Below, piece after piece: positions 1 to 10,898 of a DNA stretch of 64,000 nt. The stretch is from the NCBI GenBank assembly GCA_020002185.1, contig CM034536.1, forward strand, positions 12,090,333-12,154,332, in the 5' to 3' direction. The translations under genes and the position numbers were made by a program. Below the pieces are notes generated by a model. That model made no database searches, was not told the origin of the DNA, and saw nothing but the letters and a program-made list of their open reading frames with translations. The stretch comes from Paraescarpia echinospica (lineage: Eukaryota; Annelida; Polychaeta; Sabellida; Siboglinidae). Numbering within the stretch: the stretch's first letter is position 1; the number at the start of each line of letters is the position of its first letter.

Positions 1-177
1 AAAGGACTAAAAAACCACATACAGGAGCCCTTTAAATAAACAAATCAGTGAGGTATGTGCACTACAAATAAGAAACAAACACATTTTAAAAATCACACAT
101 TTTATATAAAAAATAAATACAACTACGCCCACCACCTGTCAAAAAGTCAACATCAGTGTTCATCACGACATGAAAGC

Positions 178-1414
178 TCACTGCAGCTTGAAGAAATCCG
201 TAATGGCCGTCTGCTCTGCAAGGGCAGCTTGCCTAATGCAGTGTCCCTGCAGCAAGTCCTGCACCGTCAATGCAGCGTCCAGCAGTGGTACATCGTTTGC
301 ACTCAGAGCGAAGCCTACAATGTCCTTGATCTGCAGCAATGCGTCCCTTGCTGTGATAACAGGGAGTGTCTCTGGTTCGTCGTCTTCGCTGTCATCCGCC
401 TCCTCCTCCAACAACTCTCCTCGTGCCTGGGCGACAATCACAGCCTCCCAGTTGTCGCCAACAGTGTTCGTTGTGAGTGTCCCGTCATCCATGGTGACAT
501 AGTCGTCCCATGACACATCACCCAACAACCTCTCGCAGTCACCACCAGGTTGCTCCAATGCGTCGAGTTCACCCTCCACTGCCTCCACCTCCTCTACGAA
601 GCCACACCGAGCGAAACACTTCGTGATTGTGGATGCTGAGACACTGCACCACGCCAACCACAGCCAGCCGACGGCGTCCCTGACATCAATACGCTTGCTC
701 AGTTCTGTCGCAGTGTTGGCCGAGTCCATCTCTACCAAAACTTGCCGTACCAGCCACTTCTTGTAGTGAGCCTTCGGTGTCGCAATGATGCCAGCATCGC
801 AAGGCTGGAGACGTGATGTCGTGTTTGGAGGCAGAAACACGAGTTTGATGTTTGACAACTTGAGGTCGGGGTGGGCACCACAGTTTTCCACAAACATCAA
901 GATGTGACGTTGCTGCAATTTCATCTTTCCGTTTAGCCGCTCGAGCCACTTGGTGAAGAGAATGCTTGTCATCCACGCTTTCCTGTTCGCACGATAAATG
1001 ACCGGAAGCAGTGCCTTGTCCATGCCACGGAAGCATCTTGGGTTGGCTGCCTTCCTGATCACCAGTGGTGTAAGCTTCTCGCCTGTGGCCGAACACGCCA
1101 ACAAGACGGTGACTCTCTCCTTGGATGTCTTGATTCCTTTCCTAGGATCCCCCTTAATTACCATTGACCTGTTTGGCAGGGCACGGTAATAGTCCTGTCT
1201 CGTCGGCATTGTAGATGTCGGCCAGGTCGTAGCCCTCCGTCACCGCAGGCAAACACTTTGCCCAGTCGACAACAACATCTTGAGGCACCTCGGCAGACTC
1301 CCCACATAACACGGCTAGCTTGACATTGTACCGCTTCTGCCAGCACTCCAACCAGCCGTTTGAAGCACTGATGTCGTCGTGGTTCATCTCCATGGACAAC
1401 ATCATGGCTTTCTC
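178..1414 (-). pseudogene. Tigger/pogo-like DDE transposase, exon 2 (catalytic core), frameshifted
   Basis: This is the catalytic part of a Tc1/mariner-superfamily transposase of the Tigger/pogo/jerky type, which cuts and pastes its own element in the nucleus. Seen: a splice acceptor (ttttag) just right of 1414 on the minus strand, then EKAMM, the CENP-B-type stretch ASNGWLECWQKRYN, and the first catalytic Asp in YNADETGL. The frame then shifts at about 1160-1209, and the rest (178-1209) continues with ALPNRSM, LMFVENCGAHP and NTTSRLQPCDAGII. The second catalytic position, normally Asp in DNCxAHP, is Glu here (VENCGAHP); the third Asp is in QPCDAG. An acidic C-terminal tail follows. The frameshift and the changed catalytic residue suggest a dead copy. 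The family call is firm; the subclade is not. Confidence 0.85.
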
Positions 1415-1917
1415 CTAAAACACAGTTGAACAAATAATAAGTTGGTGTATGAAATTGAGTCATGAAGTCATTTACAGCTGTGCAGATACATCTGTAGCAT
1501 ATAATTTAAAAATAGTGAAATATAATATCCTGAATAATAATTTCAGCACGTAGGCCTACAAAATATAATAACACCACAGTGGCACCAATTAATAAACATG
1601 TGGAGACATCGACTCGTACGTCGGGCGACCCCTTAGCCTAGGGTTTAGGCTTAGCCGGACGATCACATTACGTTGTATTATCGCCCTTACTGCGGCACTA
1701 AAAACCGCACGGTACAATCTCAATGAGCACTTTAAACTTTTTACAAAATACATCCTTACACGTCACAACAAATTATAATTGTTTTCTACTGTCATGGTGT
1801 ATTAACTATTTTTGAATGTCCTAAAACACTTAACGTTGTAGTTTTCCCAGTAAAATACACGAACTGCAAGTGTGACCGAAGGCCAACAACCAAACTATAA
1901 TTTTATATAAAACAGAC
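1415..1917 (-). other. intron of the Tigger-like transposase
   Basis: AT-rich non-coding stretch bounded by a GT donor at 1916-1917 and an AG acceptor at 1415-1416 on the minus strand. Joining them restores the family's usual order MIQ then EKA. Nothing else is recognised inside it. Confidence 0.6.
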
Positions 1918-2202
1918 CTGTATCATCCTGCCGTTGACAGGCAGTTCCTTTGATCGGGCCGTGCAGAACCAGTGCCATACGAGCGGTCTTCCTCCGCTTC
2001 AAGTATTTTAGGTCGCACCGACCACCTGACGCCCATTCCGTTTCGATATCTTTCTGTTCTTGTCGAATTCGTGCGATCTGTGATTTCCCACAGCCGCATG
2101 AAATCGCCACAGCTCTACAAGATTGGCCGTTGTCTAACCTCTTTAAAGCATCGATTCGTTGTTCCAAACTCAAAATTTGTCTCTTTGGTGAACTTGTCAT
2201 GA
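1918..2202 (-). pseudogene. Tigger/pogo-like transposase, exon 1 (CENP-B N-terminal HTH)
   Basis: The minus-strand ATG at 2202 opens a basic helix-turn-helix of the CENP-B N-terminal type (RQILSLEQRIDALKRLDNG, then GCGKSQIARIRQEQ) that would bind the element's terminal repeats. After a one-base frame change near 1990 the reading frame continues into WHWFCTARSKELPVNGRMIQ, which is the normal family continuation, and ends at a GT donor (ACAG/GTCTGT) at 1917. The donor joins in frame to the acceptor at 1415, giving an intron of about 503 bp. That intron and the two frame shifts distinguish this copy from the usual single-ORF Tigger. Confidence 0.75.
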
Positions 2203-2269
2203 TGATGTAACTTTCGAAATTTCTAATCGTAACTGCGCAGTTAAAAATGCAACATTGGTTTTGTAGGCC

Positions 2270-2409
2270 CCGTGTGAGTTGGGTGCACGAGAGTCTCGCG
2301 AGGCGGGACGAGAGGGGTTGTTGATGTGGAGGATAAATAAATACATGTTGTTTCACCGACATTCCTAACAAGTGTAGCGTTAGAGTAAATATACGTGAGT
2401 ACTCTAAAG
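2270..2409 (+). repeat. possible 5' LTR of the CsRn1-like element
   Basis: Short stretch directly upstream of the primer binding site, starting tgtgagttggg and carrying GC-rich and AT-rich parts plus 'aataaataaa'. The partner 3' LTR is not visible (gap), so boundaries are inferred from position only. Confidence 0.35.
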
Positions 2410-2427
2410 TGGTGACCCTGACGTGAT
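2410..2427 (+). promoter_or_regulatory. primer binding site, tRNA-Trp type
   Basis: tggtgaccctgacgtgat matches the complement of the 3' end of animal tRNA-Trp (CCA included) with one mismatch. It lies just after the presumed LTR and about 150 bases before the gag ATG, the expected place for priming of minus-strand DNA. Confidence 0.75.
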
Positions 2428-2579
2428 AAGTGAATAGTATTCGCCATTATCTTGGGTTAGGAAACGAAGTCGTGCTACGTCATTTGTTCGCACATTTGGG
2501 CGCATTTGTGTTGGACCTACATCGATTACCGCGCAGGCTGTAGCGGTGTTCGCACAGCCGGCCGTCATTGTTCGATACA

Positions 2580-3519
2580 ATGGAGCCTCCCACACCACAG
2601 CAAGTGACGCAAGCGAAGGCCGATCTGTTGGCGGCGCAGGCAGCAACAGCCGCTAGCAGCCAGGATTCCATCGCTGCAGGGCTACCGATTGACACGCCAC
2701 CTCGGCCCGTGGACATGACGATAAGTGCAGTAGCCGTAAAGCTACCAGCGATATGGCCGGACAACCCATTAAAGTGGTTTTTACATTGCGAGGGCAAATT
2801 TCGTTTGCACAGGATTTCCTCACAGCATACAATGTTCGATTATTGCATACAGGCCATGACGGCAGAGCAGTCGGACGTGGTGATGGACCTGATGCCCACG
2901 TGCTATGACGACCTGAAGACCGCCTACATCGAGTGGCGTACACCGAGCGTGGCAGAGCGCGTACAGAGACTACGGAAGTTGGGGCCACTGACGTCAGACC
3001 AGCGGCCGTCTGATCTACCGCGGCTCATGGACCGAATACTCGGATGGGCTATTGATGGTGATGAGATCGCTAAGGAGGAATTTTTGCATCGGTTGCCGGC
3101 GCAGACGCAACTGATTGTCAGAGCTCAAACGGACGTCTTCACAGTTAGTCAGCTAGCTCAAATGGCAGACCGGCTAGCTAGCGTGCCTGTTATGTCGCAG
3201 GAATTCGCTATTTCGCAAGGGGAGTCGTCACGTGACGAGGACAGTTACGCTAGCGTCAATTAATCAACAACTGTCGAAGCTCGCATCCAGTAACAACCGA
3301 ATTTCCGGAGAGGTAGCTGAACTAAAGAGATCGTCGGCGTTTGCCCAATCCGGCAATCGACGTTCTAGCGCCGGTTCTCGAGATGCCCCACGCCGTGTGA
3401 GGATGTACAGGGGGATCAACGCTGATGGTCTCTGTTGGTATCATCAAGTGTGGGGTTCGTCTGCAAACAGATGCGCTGATGGCTGTCGTCGCACGGGAAA
3501 CGGCCGTGCGGGTCGGTAG
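2580..3519 (+). pseudogene. gag of CsRn1-like gypsy, frameshifted
   Basis: Capsid/nucleocapsid precursor. The ATG at 2580 is chosen over an upstream TTG. The first frame (to 3263) carries the retrotransposon gag region: VKLPAIWPDNPLKWF, ISSQHTMFDYCI and a leucine-rich middle. The rest lies in another frame (3232-3519) and includes a basic linker and the zinc motif CWYH...C...C near its end. At least one frameshift lies at about 3235-3260, and a stop ends the second frame before the protease, so no full Gag can be made. Confidence 0.8.
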
Positions 3520-3575
3520 AGGCGATTACTGATCTGCCGACAAACTCATGTCGCCTACTAACTATACAGGACCCT

Positions 3576-3779
3576 GTGTCTAAGTTGAGTTATCTCATAG
3601 ACACGGGTGCAGAAGTCAGCGTTCTGCCGCCACGCTCAGAGGACCGTGGTCACCCTCCGAGCAATAATATGCAGTTGCAGGCAGCAAACGGTACCGCAAT
3701 TCGAACGTTTGGGCGACGTTCTGTGATAGTTGAGCTTGGTTTGGCAAAGCCGTTTGAGTGGAGCTTCACCATTGCCTAA
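3576..3779 (+). pseudogene. retropepsin (protease) of CsRn1-like gypsy
   Basis: Aspartic protease with the active-site motif LIDTGAEVSVLPP followed by a conserved strand ANGTAIRTFGRRSV. The frame closes at 3779, and the usual link to RT (ILGADFL-like sequence at 3790-3815) is in another frame, so the protein is interrupted. Confidence 0.8.
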
Positions 3780-3854
3780 GTCTCAAAACCGATCCTCGGC
3801 GCAGATTTTCTGCAGTACTACGGTTTACTGGTCGACCTGAGGCGTAAACGATTA

Positions 3855-5172
3855 ATGGACGCTGAGACATTTTTGACAGTCCCTGCTTCGTACAGACGTT
3901 CTACCGTGTCTAAACTATGTGTGTTGGTTAAGACTGACTGCTATTCTGACATTTTGAACGAGTTTCCGGAAGTGATGACACCGTGTATAAAAGAATGTCG
4001 GCTGCAGGGCAAGGTGGAACATCACATCGACACGCGTTGCCGTCGACCAGTGTTTGCGCGTGTTCGTCGGTTGTTGCCGGACAAGCTAGCAGTGGCTAAG
4101 GAAGAGTTCCAGAAGTTGCTGGAGATGGACGTAATCCAGCGTTCTAATTCACCGTGGTCGTCACCGCTCCACATGGTGGCGAAACCGTCTGGCGGATGGC
4201 GAGCTTGCGGAGATTACAGAGCGCTAAATGCAGTCTCAGAGGATGACCGATATCCGATGCCGCATTTGCAGGACTTTACTATTCAGCTGGAAGGAAAAAG
4301 CATATTCTCCAAGATTGACTTAGTAAGGGCTTATAATCAAGTGCCTATGAATGCAGCAGAGAGACAGCCATCGTGACACCATTCGGGATCTTTGAGTACA
4401 AACGTATGCCTTTTGGACTGAAAAATGCTGCCCAGACTTTTCAACGTTTTATGGACAATGTGTTCAGAGATTGTTCGTTTGCATATGTTTACTTGGATGA
4501 CATTTTGGTAGCGAGTTCTTCAGTCGATGAACATCGACAGCATCTCCGTCAACTATTCCGTCGATTAGCTGATTACGGGCTGGTGGTGAATCCTCAGAAA
4601 TGTGTATTGGGTCAATCTAGTTTGGAGTTTCTGGTGCATTGCGTCACATCTTCTGGGGTTCAGCCACTGCAGAGCCGGGTACAGTCAATCACGGATTTTC
4701 CACGGCCACGTTCTACTAAAGCACTGCAGGAATTCTTAGGAATGTTGAATTTCTACAGGCGCTTTGTGCCACACGCTGCCACCATGTTGTTACCTCTGTA
4801 TGAGCTAGTCAACGTGAAAGACGATGAGTTTGAGGCAGCGTGGACTACTCGACATGATGAACATTTCTAGCGCAGCAAAGTGGCGTTGGCTGCAGCGACA
4901 TACCTGGCTCATCCTTCAGCCACAGCAGAAACGAGTATCAACACAGATGCGTCGGATACGGCAGTAGGAGCAGTTCTACAGCAGCGGCTAGATGGAGTTT
5001 GGACGCCCATATCGTTTTTCTCGTGCAAGTTACACGCAGCCGAGACTAAATACTCCACCTTCGACAAGGAGCTACTTGCAATGTATTTGGTGGTGAAAAA
5101 GTTCCGTTACTTCATCGAGGGACGACAGTTCACGTTGTTCACCGACCATAAACCGCTGACGTTCGTTTTCAA
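3855..5172 (+). pseudogene. reverse transcriptase and RNase H of CsRn1-like gypsy, interrupted
   Basis: Reverse transcriptase in three consecutive frames. 3855-4372 carries the N-terminal RT blocks (SPWSSPLHMVAKPSGGWR, CGDYRALN, KIDLVRAYNQVPM). 4373-4870 carries TPFGIFEYKRMPFGLKNAAQTF and the catalytic box AYVYLDD. From 4880, RNase H (INTDASDTAVGAVLQQ, STFDKELLAMYL, FTDHKPLTF) runs into the N block at 5173. Breaks at about 4372 and 4870 show it is dead. Confidence 0.88.
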
Positions 5173-6172
5173 NNNNNNNNNNNNNNNNNNNNNNNNNNNN
5201 NNNNNNNNNNNNNNNNNNNNNNNNNNNNNNNNNNNNNNNNNNNNNNNNNNNNNNNNNNNNNNNNNNNNNNNNNNNNNNNNNNNNNNNNNNNNNNNNNNNN
5301 NNNNNNNNNNNNNNNNNNNNNNNNNNNNNNNNNNNNNNNNNNNNNNNNNNNNNNNNNNNNNNNNNNNNNNNNNNNNNNNNNNNNNNNNNNNNNNNNNNNN
5401 NNNNNNNNNNNNNNNNNNNNNNNNNNNNNNNNNNNNNNNNNNNNNNNNNNNNNNNNNNNNNNNNNNNNNNNNNNNNNNNNNNNNNNNNNNNNNNNNNNNN
5501 NNNNNNNNNNNNNNNNNNNNNNNNNNNNNNNNNNNNNNNNNNNNNNNNNNNNNNNNNNNNNNNNNNNNNNNNNNNNNNNNNNNNNNNNNNNNNNNNNNNN
5601 NNNNNNNNNNNNNNNNNNNNNNNNNNNNNNNNNNNNNNNNNNNNNNNNNNNNNNNNNNNNNNNNNNNNNNNNNNNNNNNNNNNNNNNNNNNNNNNNNNNN
5701 NNNNNNNNNNNNNNNNNNNNNNNNNNNNNNNNNNNNNNNNNNNNNNNNNNNNNNNNNNNNNNNNNNNNNNNNNNNNNNNNNNNNNNNNNNNNNNNNNNNN
5801 NNNNNNNNNNNNNNNNNNNNNNNNNNNNNNNNNNNNNNNNNNNNNNNNNNNNNNNNNNNNNNNNNNNNNNNNNNNNNNNNNNNNNNNNNNNNNNNNNNNN
5901 NNNNNNNNNNNNNNNNNNNNNNNNNNNNNNNNNNNNNNNNNNNNNNNNNNNNNNNNNNNNNNNNNNNNNNNNNNNNNNNNNNNNNNNNNNNNNNNNNNNN
6001 NNNNNNNNNNNNNNNNNNNNNNNNNNNNNNNNNNNNNNNNNNNNNNNNNNNNNNNNNNNNNNNNNNNNNNNNNNNNNNNNNNNNNNNNNNNNNNNNNNNN
6101 NNNNNNNNNNNNNNNNNNNNNNNNNNNNNNNNNNNNNNNNNNNNNNNNNNNNNNNNNNNNNNNNNNNNNNNN
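5173..6172. other. assembly gap (1000 N)
   Basis: Exactly 1000 N, probably a placeholder of unknown true size. It hides the end of the gypsy element, the left terminus of Polinton-like element 1 and the start codon of its polymerase. Confidence 0.99.
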
Positions 6173-9100
6173 GTCCTGTAACTGTTGCGGTCGTTACCTT
6201 GACGAACCGTGTCTGATCACAAACACTGCAGACTTTGATGCGTTTCTGGAACGTATCCGAGAAACAGACGTGCTGCAGTGGGTCATCAATCAGCGTCCGG
6301 ACAGTCAATGGGTATGTGAGGTGGTCACGAATGTTACCTTCTTCGTCAATCACATCGTACATCATCCGATAGGATGTGTGGACATCACACTGCCGAGGTA
6401 CATCAAACGAATCAAAGCCGTCATCGGATTGGAAAGAGACTCCGTCCAAAACACAAAGTACACCGACAATCTGTGTCTCTTCCGATGTCTGGCTCTGCAT
6501 CGTGGATGCGACCGATCCCACCTGGAACCCGCTGTGCGGGTACTCTACGCAAAGTACGACCGTGACGGGGTGGCAATGAAAGACTTTGACGGAGTGTCGA
6601 TGGACGATCTCTATCGTGTCGAGACCACCTTTGAGACCAACGTGTGCGTCTACACGCTCGTCGAACCGGAAAAAGGAGGAAAGGCGACTGCTGAACTCGT
6701 ACGCCGTTCCTTGTGTCACTATCCTGAAACGATGTACATCAATCTTCACGAGACACACTTTTCCTACATACAAGACGTGAACATGTACTGTCATTCGTAT
6801 CGATGTAGGAAGTGTGGCGATGTACTATGGAGCCGCGTATTCGAACTAGAACGACACGAGCGTGGGTGTACGGGAGGTGTGCGAAAGATCTATTCCGGTG
6901 GTGTCTACCATCCGTCGCCGACAGTCTTCCAGCGATTGGACGACGAAAACATTCACGTTGCCGAATGGTTGCGTTACTATCCGTATCGTGCCACCTTCGA
7001 CTTCGAGTCCTGGTTCGATACATCGCACCTTCCGTCGGACAGTGCCAAGGTCCATTGGGTGGCTCGTCACGTACCGTTGAGTGTGTCCCTGGCGAGTAAC
7101 GTACCCGGATTCGAACAGGTGCAATGTCTCATCACGGATGGTGACAGCAACAAGTTGGTATCCGACATGATGACCATCCTTCAGAACATGAGCGAAGCAG
7201 CCTACGAAGTCATCGTAGACAGGTACGAGGGTATCCTACACGAGCTCACAGAGGCTATCAGAACGTGGAACGAACAGGAAGCGTCCGCCGTGGAGGAGGC
7301 GGGGGACAACGAGTCACAGCGACAACCGACCAATCCCTACAAAACTCTCATGGGTCAATTGTACGGTTGGCTTCATCAGTTGCCCGTCATCGGTTTCAAC
7401 TCGGGCAGGTACGATCTGAACGTCGTCAAACAGTTCCTGGTACCCTACTTCCTGTCCGAAAAGAAAGCAACAGAGGACGGAGAGGAGGAGGAGGAGGAGA
7501 AGGAGGAGGAAGAGACGTTTCACGTGATCAAACGTGGCAACACGTTTATGTGTCTATCGACTGACAACCTCAAATTCCTCGATATGACTCATTACATTGC
7601 CCCGGGATTCTCGTACGACAAGTACCTGAAAGCGTACGGTTGTACAGTCACGAAAGGTCACTTCCCGTACGAATACATGGACAGCTTGGAGAGACTCGAC
7701 GACACCGTTCTACCTCCCAAAGAGGCCTTCTTCAGTTGTCTGAAGAACGAAGGTATATCCGACGACGACTACACACGATGTCGGAAGGTGTGGCGAGACA
7801 ACGACATGGAGACTTTGCGAGACTTTCTCGTCTGGTATAACAACAGAGACGTCGTACCGTTCTTGGAGGCCATCGCCAAACAGTTCGACTTCTATCAACA
7901 CCGTGGTCTCGACATGTTCAAACAAGGGATCAGTATACCTGGTTTGACCTTGTCCTACCTGTTCACCTACGTACCGGAGAGGACGTTCTTTACACTCTTC
8001 AACGAGACGAACAAGGACGTCCACCAGCTCATCAGAGAGAACATCGTCGGAGGGCCGTCACTCATCTTCACCAGACATCACGAGAAGGGGGTCACGAAGA
8101 TACGTCGTAACGACTACGGTGATGCGGCTCGAACGTGTCAATCCATTGTGGGCTACGATGCGAATGCATTGTATCTGTGGTCGATATCACAAGAGATGCC
8201 GACTGGATGGTACACGCGGCGACGGGAAGAGAAGGAGTTCCGACCCGAAATGGCACAGCCCACAGGTCAGATGGCTGTCGAATGGCTTACGTGGGAGTCC
8301 GAAAGCACGGGACTCGCCATACGTCATCAGACCAACGGTCGAGAGAAGCGCATCGGTAAACTGTTGGTGGACGGTTGGTGCAGTGAAACGAAGACGGCCT
8401 ATCAGTTTCACGGATGCTACTACCACGGGTGTCCGTGCACCGGACGCGAGTTCAACGAGGTCAGTGGGAAACCCATGACGCAACTACTCGCTGAAACACG
8501 AAAGAACACAGCCTATCTTCGACACTTTGTGAGGGTCGTCGAATTGTGGGAATGCGAGTGGAAGGTCACGAGACGCGATCCGTGCGTACAAAAGTTTCTG
8601 GACGTTCGTCAACGTCGTCGACACGTGCGATGGAAAATGACGTCACAACAGATCCTGACAGGTGTGTGCAACGGCAGCGTGTTCGGTATGATTCAGTGCG
8701 ACATACGTGTACCGGAGAACCTGCGCGCACACTTTGCCGAGATGCAGCCCATCTTCAAGAACATTCACCTGACCCGTGATGATCTCGGACCGTTCATGCG
8801 TCGCTACGCTGAAGAACACAACATCATGGCAACTCCGCGACGCATGCTCGTCGGGAGTTATCGAGGGGATAAGATCTTGCTCGCCACACCTCTCTTGCGA
8901 TGGTACCTCGCACACGGTCTCGAGGTGACGCATGTCTACCAGGTCATCGAGTACACACCGGTTGCCTGCTTCCGACGATTCGGCGAGGCGGTGTCCACCG
9001 CACGTCGCGAAGGAGACGCCCATCCCGACAAGGCCATGATCGCAGATACCAACAAACTTATGGGCAATTCGTCCTATGGGAAATTTATCACCAACGTCGA

Positions 9101-9881
9101 TAAGCACCGCGAGGTCACCTACTGCACGGAGAAGAGTGCATCGACCGCGATCAACAATCGTCGCTTCCGTCAACTCGACGTCGTCACTGCCGATGCATAC
9201 GAGATCGAAATGCACAAACGTACCGTCAAATACGCACTACCCACACACGTGGGATTCTTCGTGTTGCAGTGGGCCAAACTGCGTATGTTGGAGTTCTACT
9301 ACGACTTCATGGTCAGATACGTGGATCGTCCGTTGTTCGAGTACTGCGAAACCGATACGGACAGTGCCTATTTGGCTCTGGCCGGTGAGTCCGTCGACGA
9401 CCTCGTGACCCCGGCACTGCGCGACCACTACTATCGTCACCGCTCCGAATGGCTACCGTCCGAATGTTGCGACGAACATCAGAACGACTACGTGCGCTGT
9501 CGGCTGGCCGGACGTCCGTGGAACGGCACCGAGACGTGTTGCAAGGAGCGCAAGGCGTACGACAAGAGAACACCGGGCCTCTTCAAGGTCGAATGGTCCG
9601 GTGACTGTTTCCTGGGTCTGTGTAGCAAGACCTACTATTGTTCGGGTACGATCGATAAATACAGCACCAAAGGTCTGAACAAACGACTCAACACCATCGA
9701 CAAGCAGTCGTTCCTGGACGTGTTGACCAATCGTTGCAGTGGAAGTGGGAAGAACCGTGGGTTCCGGGTCAATCACTCGTCCGTACTGACGTACATCCAG
9801 GAACGTGCGGCGTTGACCTACTTCTATGCCAAGCGCGTGGTCAACGAAGACGGAATCACCACGGGGCCTGTGGACGTGTAA
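6173..9881 (+). CDS. protein-primed family B DNA polymerase (pPolB), 5' end in gap
   Basis: Replicates the linear element DNA by protein priming. The frame is open from the gap edge; a GTG at 6270 is not a real start because in-frame coding sequence with CNCCGRYL lies upstream. At least 1235 residues. Counting from the gap edge: an OTU-like signature DNLCLFRCL near residue 98 with HFSYI further on, a C2H2/ribbon zinc finger (CRKCGDV...RHERGC), then the 3'-5' exonuclease motifs (FDFESW near 276, GFNSGRYDLN, YNNRDVVPF). Polymerase motifs follow: A (YDANALYL near 662), B (KLMGNSSYGKF) and C (ETDTDSAY near 1061). A glutamate-rich run sits between ExoI and ExoII. All catalytic residues are intact. 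The OTU-like reading is inference; the polymerase call is firm. Confidence 0.95.
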
Positions 9882-10041
9882 TGCCGAACCACTGCTGACA
9901 CGATGAGGAAATGCGCCCCTACGTCAGTTGGGGTTATAGGCGCCTCTAGCTGTCATGCGGTTAGTAGGCGGAGACACACGAAAAAAAAAAAAGATAACAC
10001 TATTTAGTCAGATGCCACACAATCGATAGTCATAACGTAGC
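9882..10041 (+). other. intergenic spacer after PolB
   Basis: Contains a GC-rich piece with the palindrome ggcgcc and an A12 run at about 9983-9994 before the next gene. No gene is seen; it could hold the promoter of the following membrane-protein/ATPase pair. Confidence 0.4.
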
Positions 10042-10224
10042 ATGTCACGGACGGGAACGCTTGTAGCTGTAACACTAGTGGGAATACTCGGTCTGTATCT
10101 GTACGTCTTGTACGTCTTGTTCCGCGATCCCTTCCTTCGTTGGTGTGGTGGAGGTGTCGTCGTCGCAACTAACAGTACAGTGATCAACGCGACATTGTCG
10201 AACACCACCATCGGTGACTACTAG
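10042..10224 (+). CDS. small single-pass membrane protein with N-glycosylation sequons
   Basis: 60 residues from an ATG. Residues about 7-28 form one hydrophobic helix (LVAVTLVGILGLYLYVLYVL), followed by WCGGGVVVATN and a tail with three N-x-T sequons (NST, NAT, NTT). A type III/signal-anchor membrane protein with an exposed glycosylated tail is a reasonable inference. Its stop codon is directly followed by the ATG of the ATPase, so the two are probably cotranscribed. A protein of the same length and layout (helix, WCPGGLVVALN, sequons NES and NET) occurs in element 2 at 62477-62659 but in another position. Function unknown. Confidence 0.65.
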   Translation: MSRTGTLVAVTLVGILGLYLYVLYVLFRDPFLRWCGGGVVVATNSTVINATLSNTTIGDY

Positions 10225-10842
10225 ATGGACACGCGATGGAAACACCCCTTCACCTGTATCGTTGCGGGGCCGACGGGATGTGGTAAGACTACGTTCGTGA
10301 TGCGTCTGCTACGTCACGCCGCTACGATGATCGATCCACCTCCAGAGAAGATCACGTGGTGTTACGGTGTATGGCAGAGTGCCTATGTTGACAACGACCT
10401 GGTGCGATTCGAGGAAGGCTTGCCGAGCGGTGCGTTCGACGCATCGACGCGTAACCTCGTGGTCATCGATGATCTGATGGCAGAAACAGACGAACGGGTC
10501 ACGACCTTGTTCACAAAAAAGAGTCATCACCAGAACACGTCCGTACTGTATCTCGTGCAGAACCTGTTTCCGAAGAACAAGGAGAGTCGTACGATCAGTC
10601 TGAACGCACACTACATGGTGATCTTCAAGAATCCTCGCGATGCGTCACAGATCGGACACTTGGCACGACAGATGTATCCGGGTCGCCTGAAGTTTGTACA
10701 GGAAGCGTTCCGAGACGCCACGTCACTTCCGTACGGTTATCTCCTCGTCGATCTGAAACAGGGCACGCTCGACGATATGCGTCTGCGCACGGGTGTCCTT
10801 CCGGACGACAGTGTCCAGTACGTGTACCAACCCAAGGTATAA
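10225..10842 (+). CDS. FtsK/HerA-type genome packaging ATPase
   Basis: 205 residues. Walker A GPTGCGKT at residues 15-22 and Walker B LVVIDDL with Asp82/Asp83; a conserved C-terminal block (QMYPGRLKFVQEAF, YGYLLVDLKQ) matches the partial copy in element 2. By family knowledge this A32-like ATPase pumps the element DNA into preformed capsids. The ATG abuts the stop of the membrane-protein gene. Length fits the small polinton/adintovirus ATPases. Confidence 0.9.
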   Translation: MDTRWKHPFTCIVAGPTGCGKTTFVMRLLRHAATMIDPPPEKITWCYGVWQSAYVDNDLVRFEEGLPSGAFDASTRNLVVIDDLMAETDERVTTLFTKKSHHQNTSVLYLVQNLFPKNKESRTISLNAHYMVIFKNPRDASQIGHLARQMYPGRLKFVQEAFRDATSLPYGYLLVDLKQGTLDDMRLRTGVLPDDSVQYVYQPKV

Positions 10843-10898
10843 GACGTCCGCGTAGCACCTCGTTCCTTCAGTCGCAGCATGCTCGTGAAGACAACAGC

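Larger units (their letters stand above)
2270..5172 (+). mobile_element. CsRn1-like Ty3/gypsy LTR retrotransposon, decayed, 3' part lost in gap
   Basis: A plus-strand LTR retrotransposon with the order LTR-like leader, primer binding site, gag, protease, reverse transcriptase, RNase H. It is broken by several frameshifts and cut at 5173 by an assembly gap, so integrase and 3' LTR are not visible. Placement near CsRn1 rests on the gag zinc motif of the CxYH..C..C kind (CWYHQVWGSSANRCADGC) and on a primer site complementary to tRNA-Trp, both known traits of that clade. The left limit at about 2270 is a guess based on a TG start and the distance to the primer site. Confidence 0.8.

Noticed and set aside
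4880..6181. Long frames crossing the N block at 5173-6172 on both strands
   Set aside because: The N stretch reads as open by default; only the RNase H part before 5173 and the PolB part after 6172 are real.
8643..9215. 190-codon antisense frame inside PolB
   Set aside because: Shadow of a clear polymerase gene; no homology or promoter signal.
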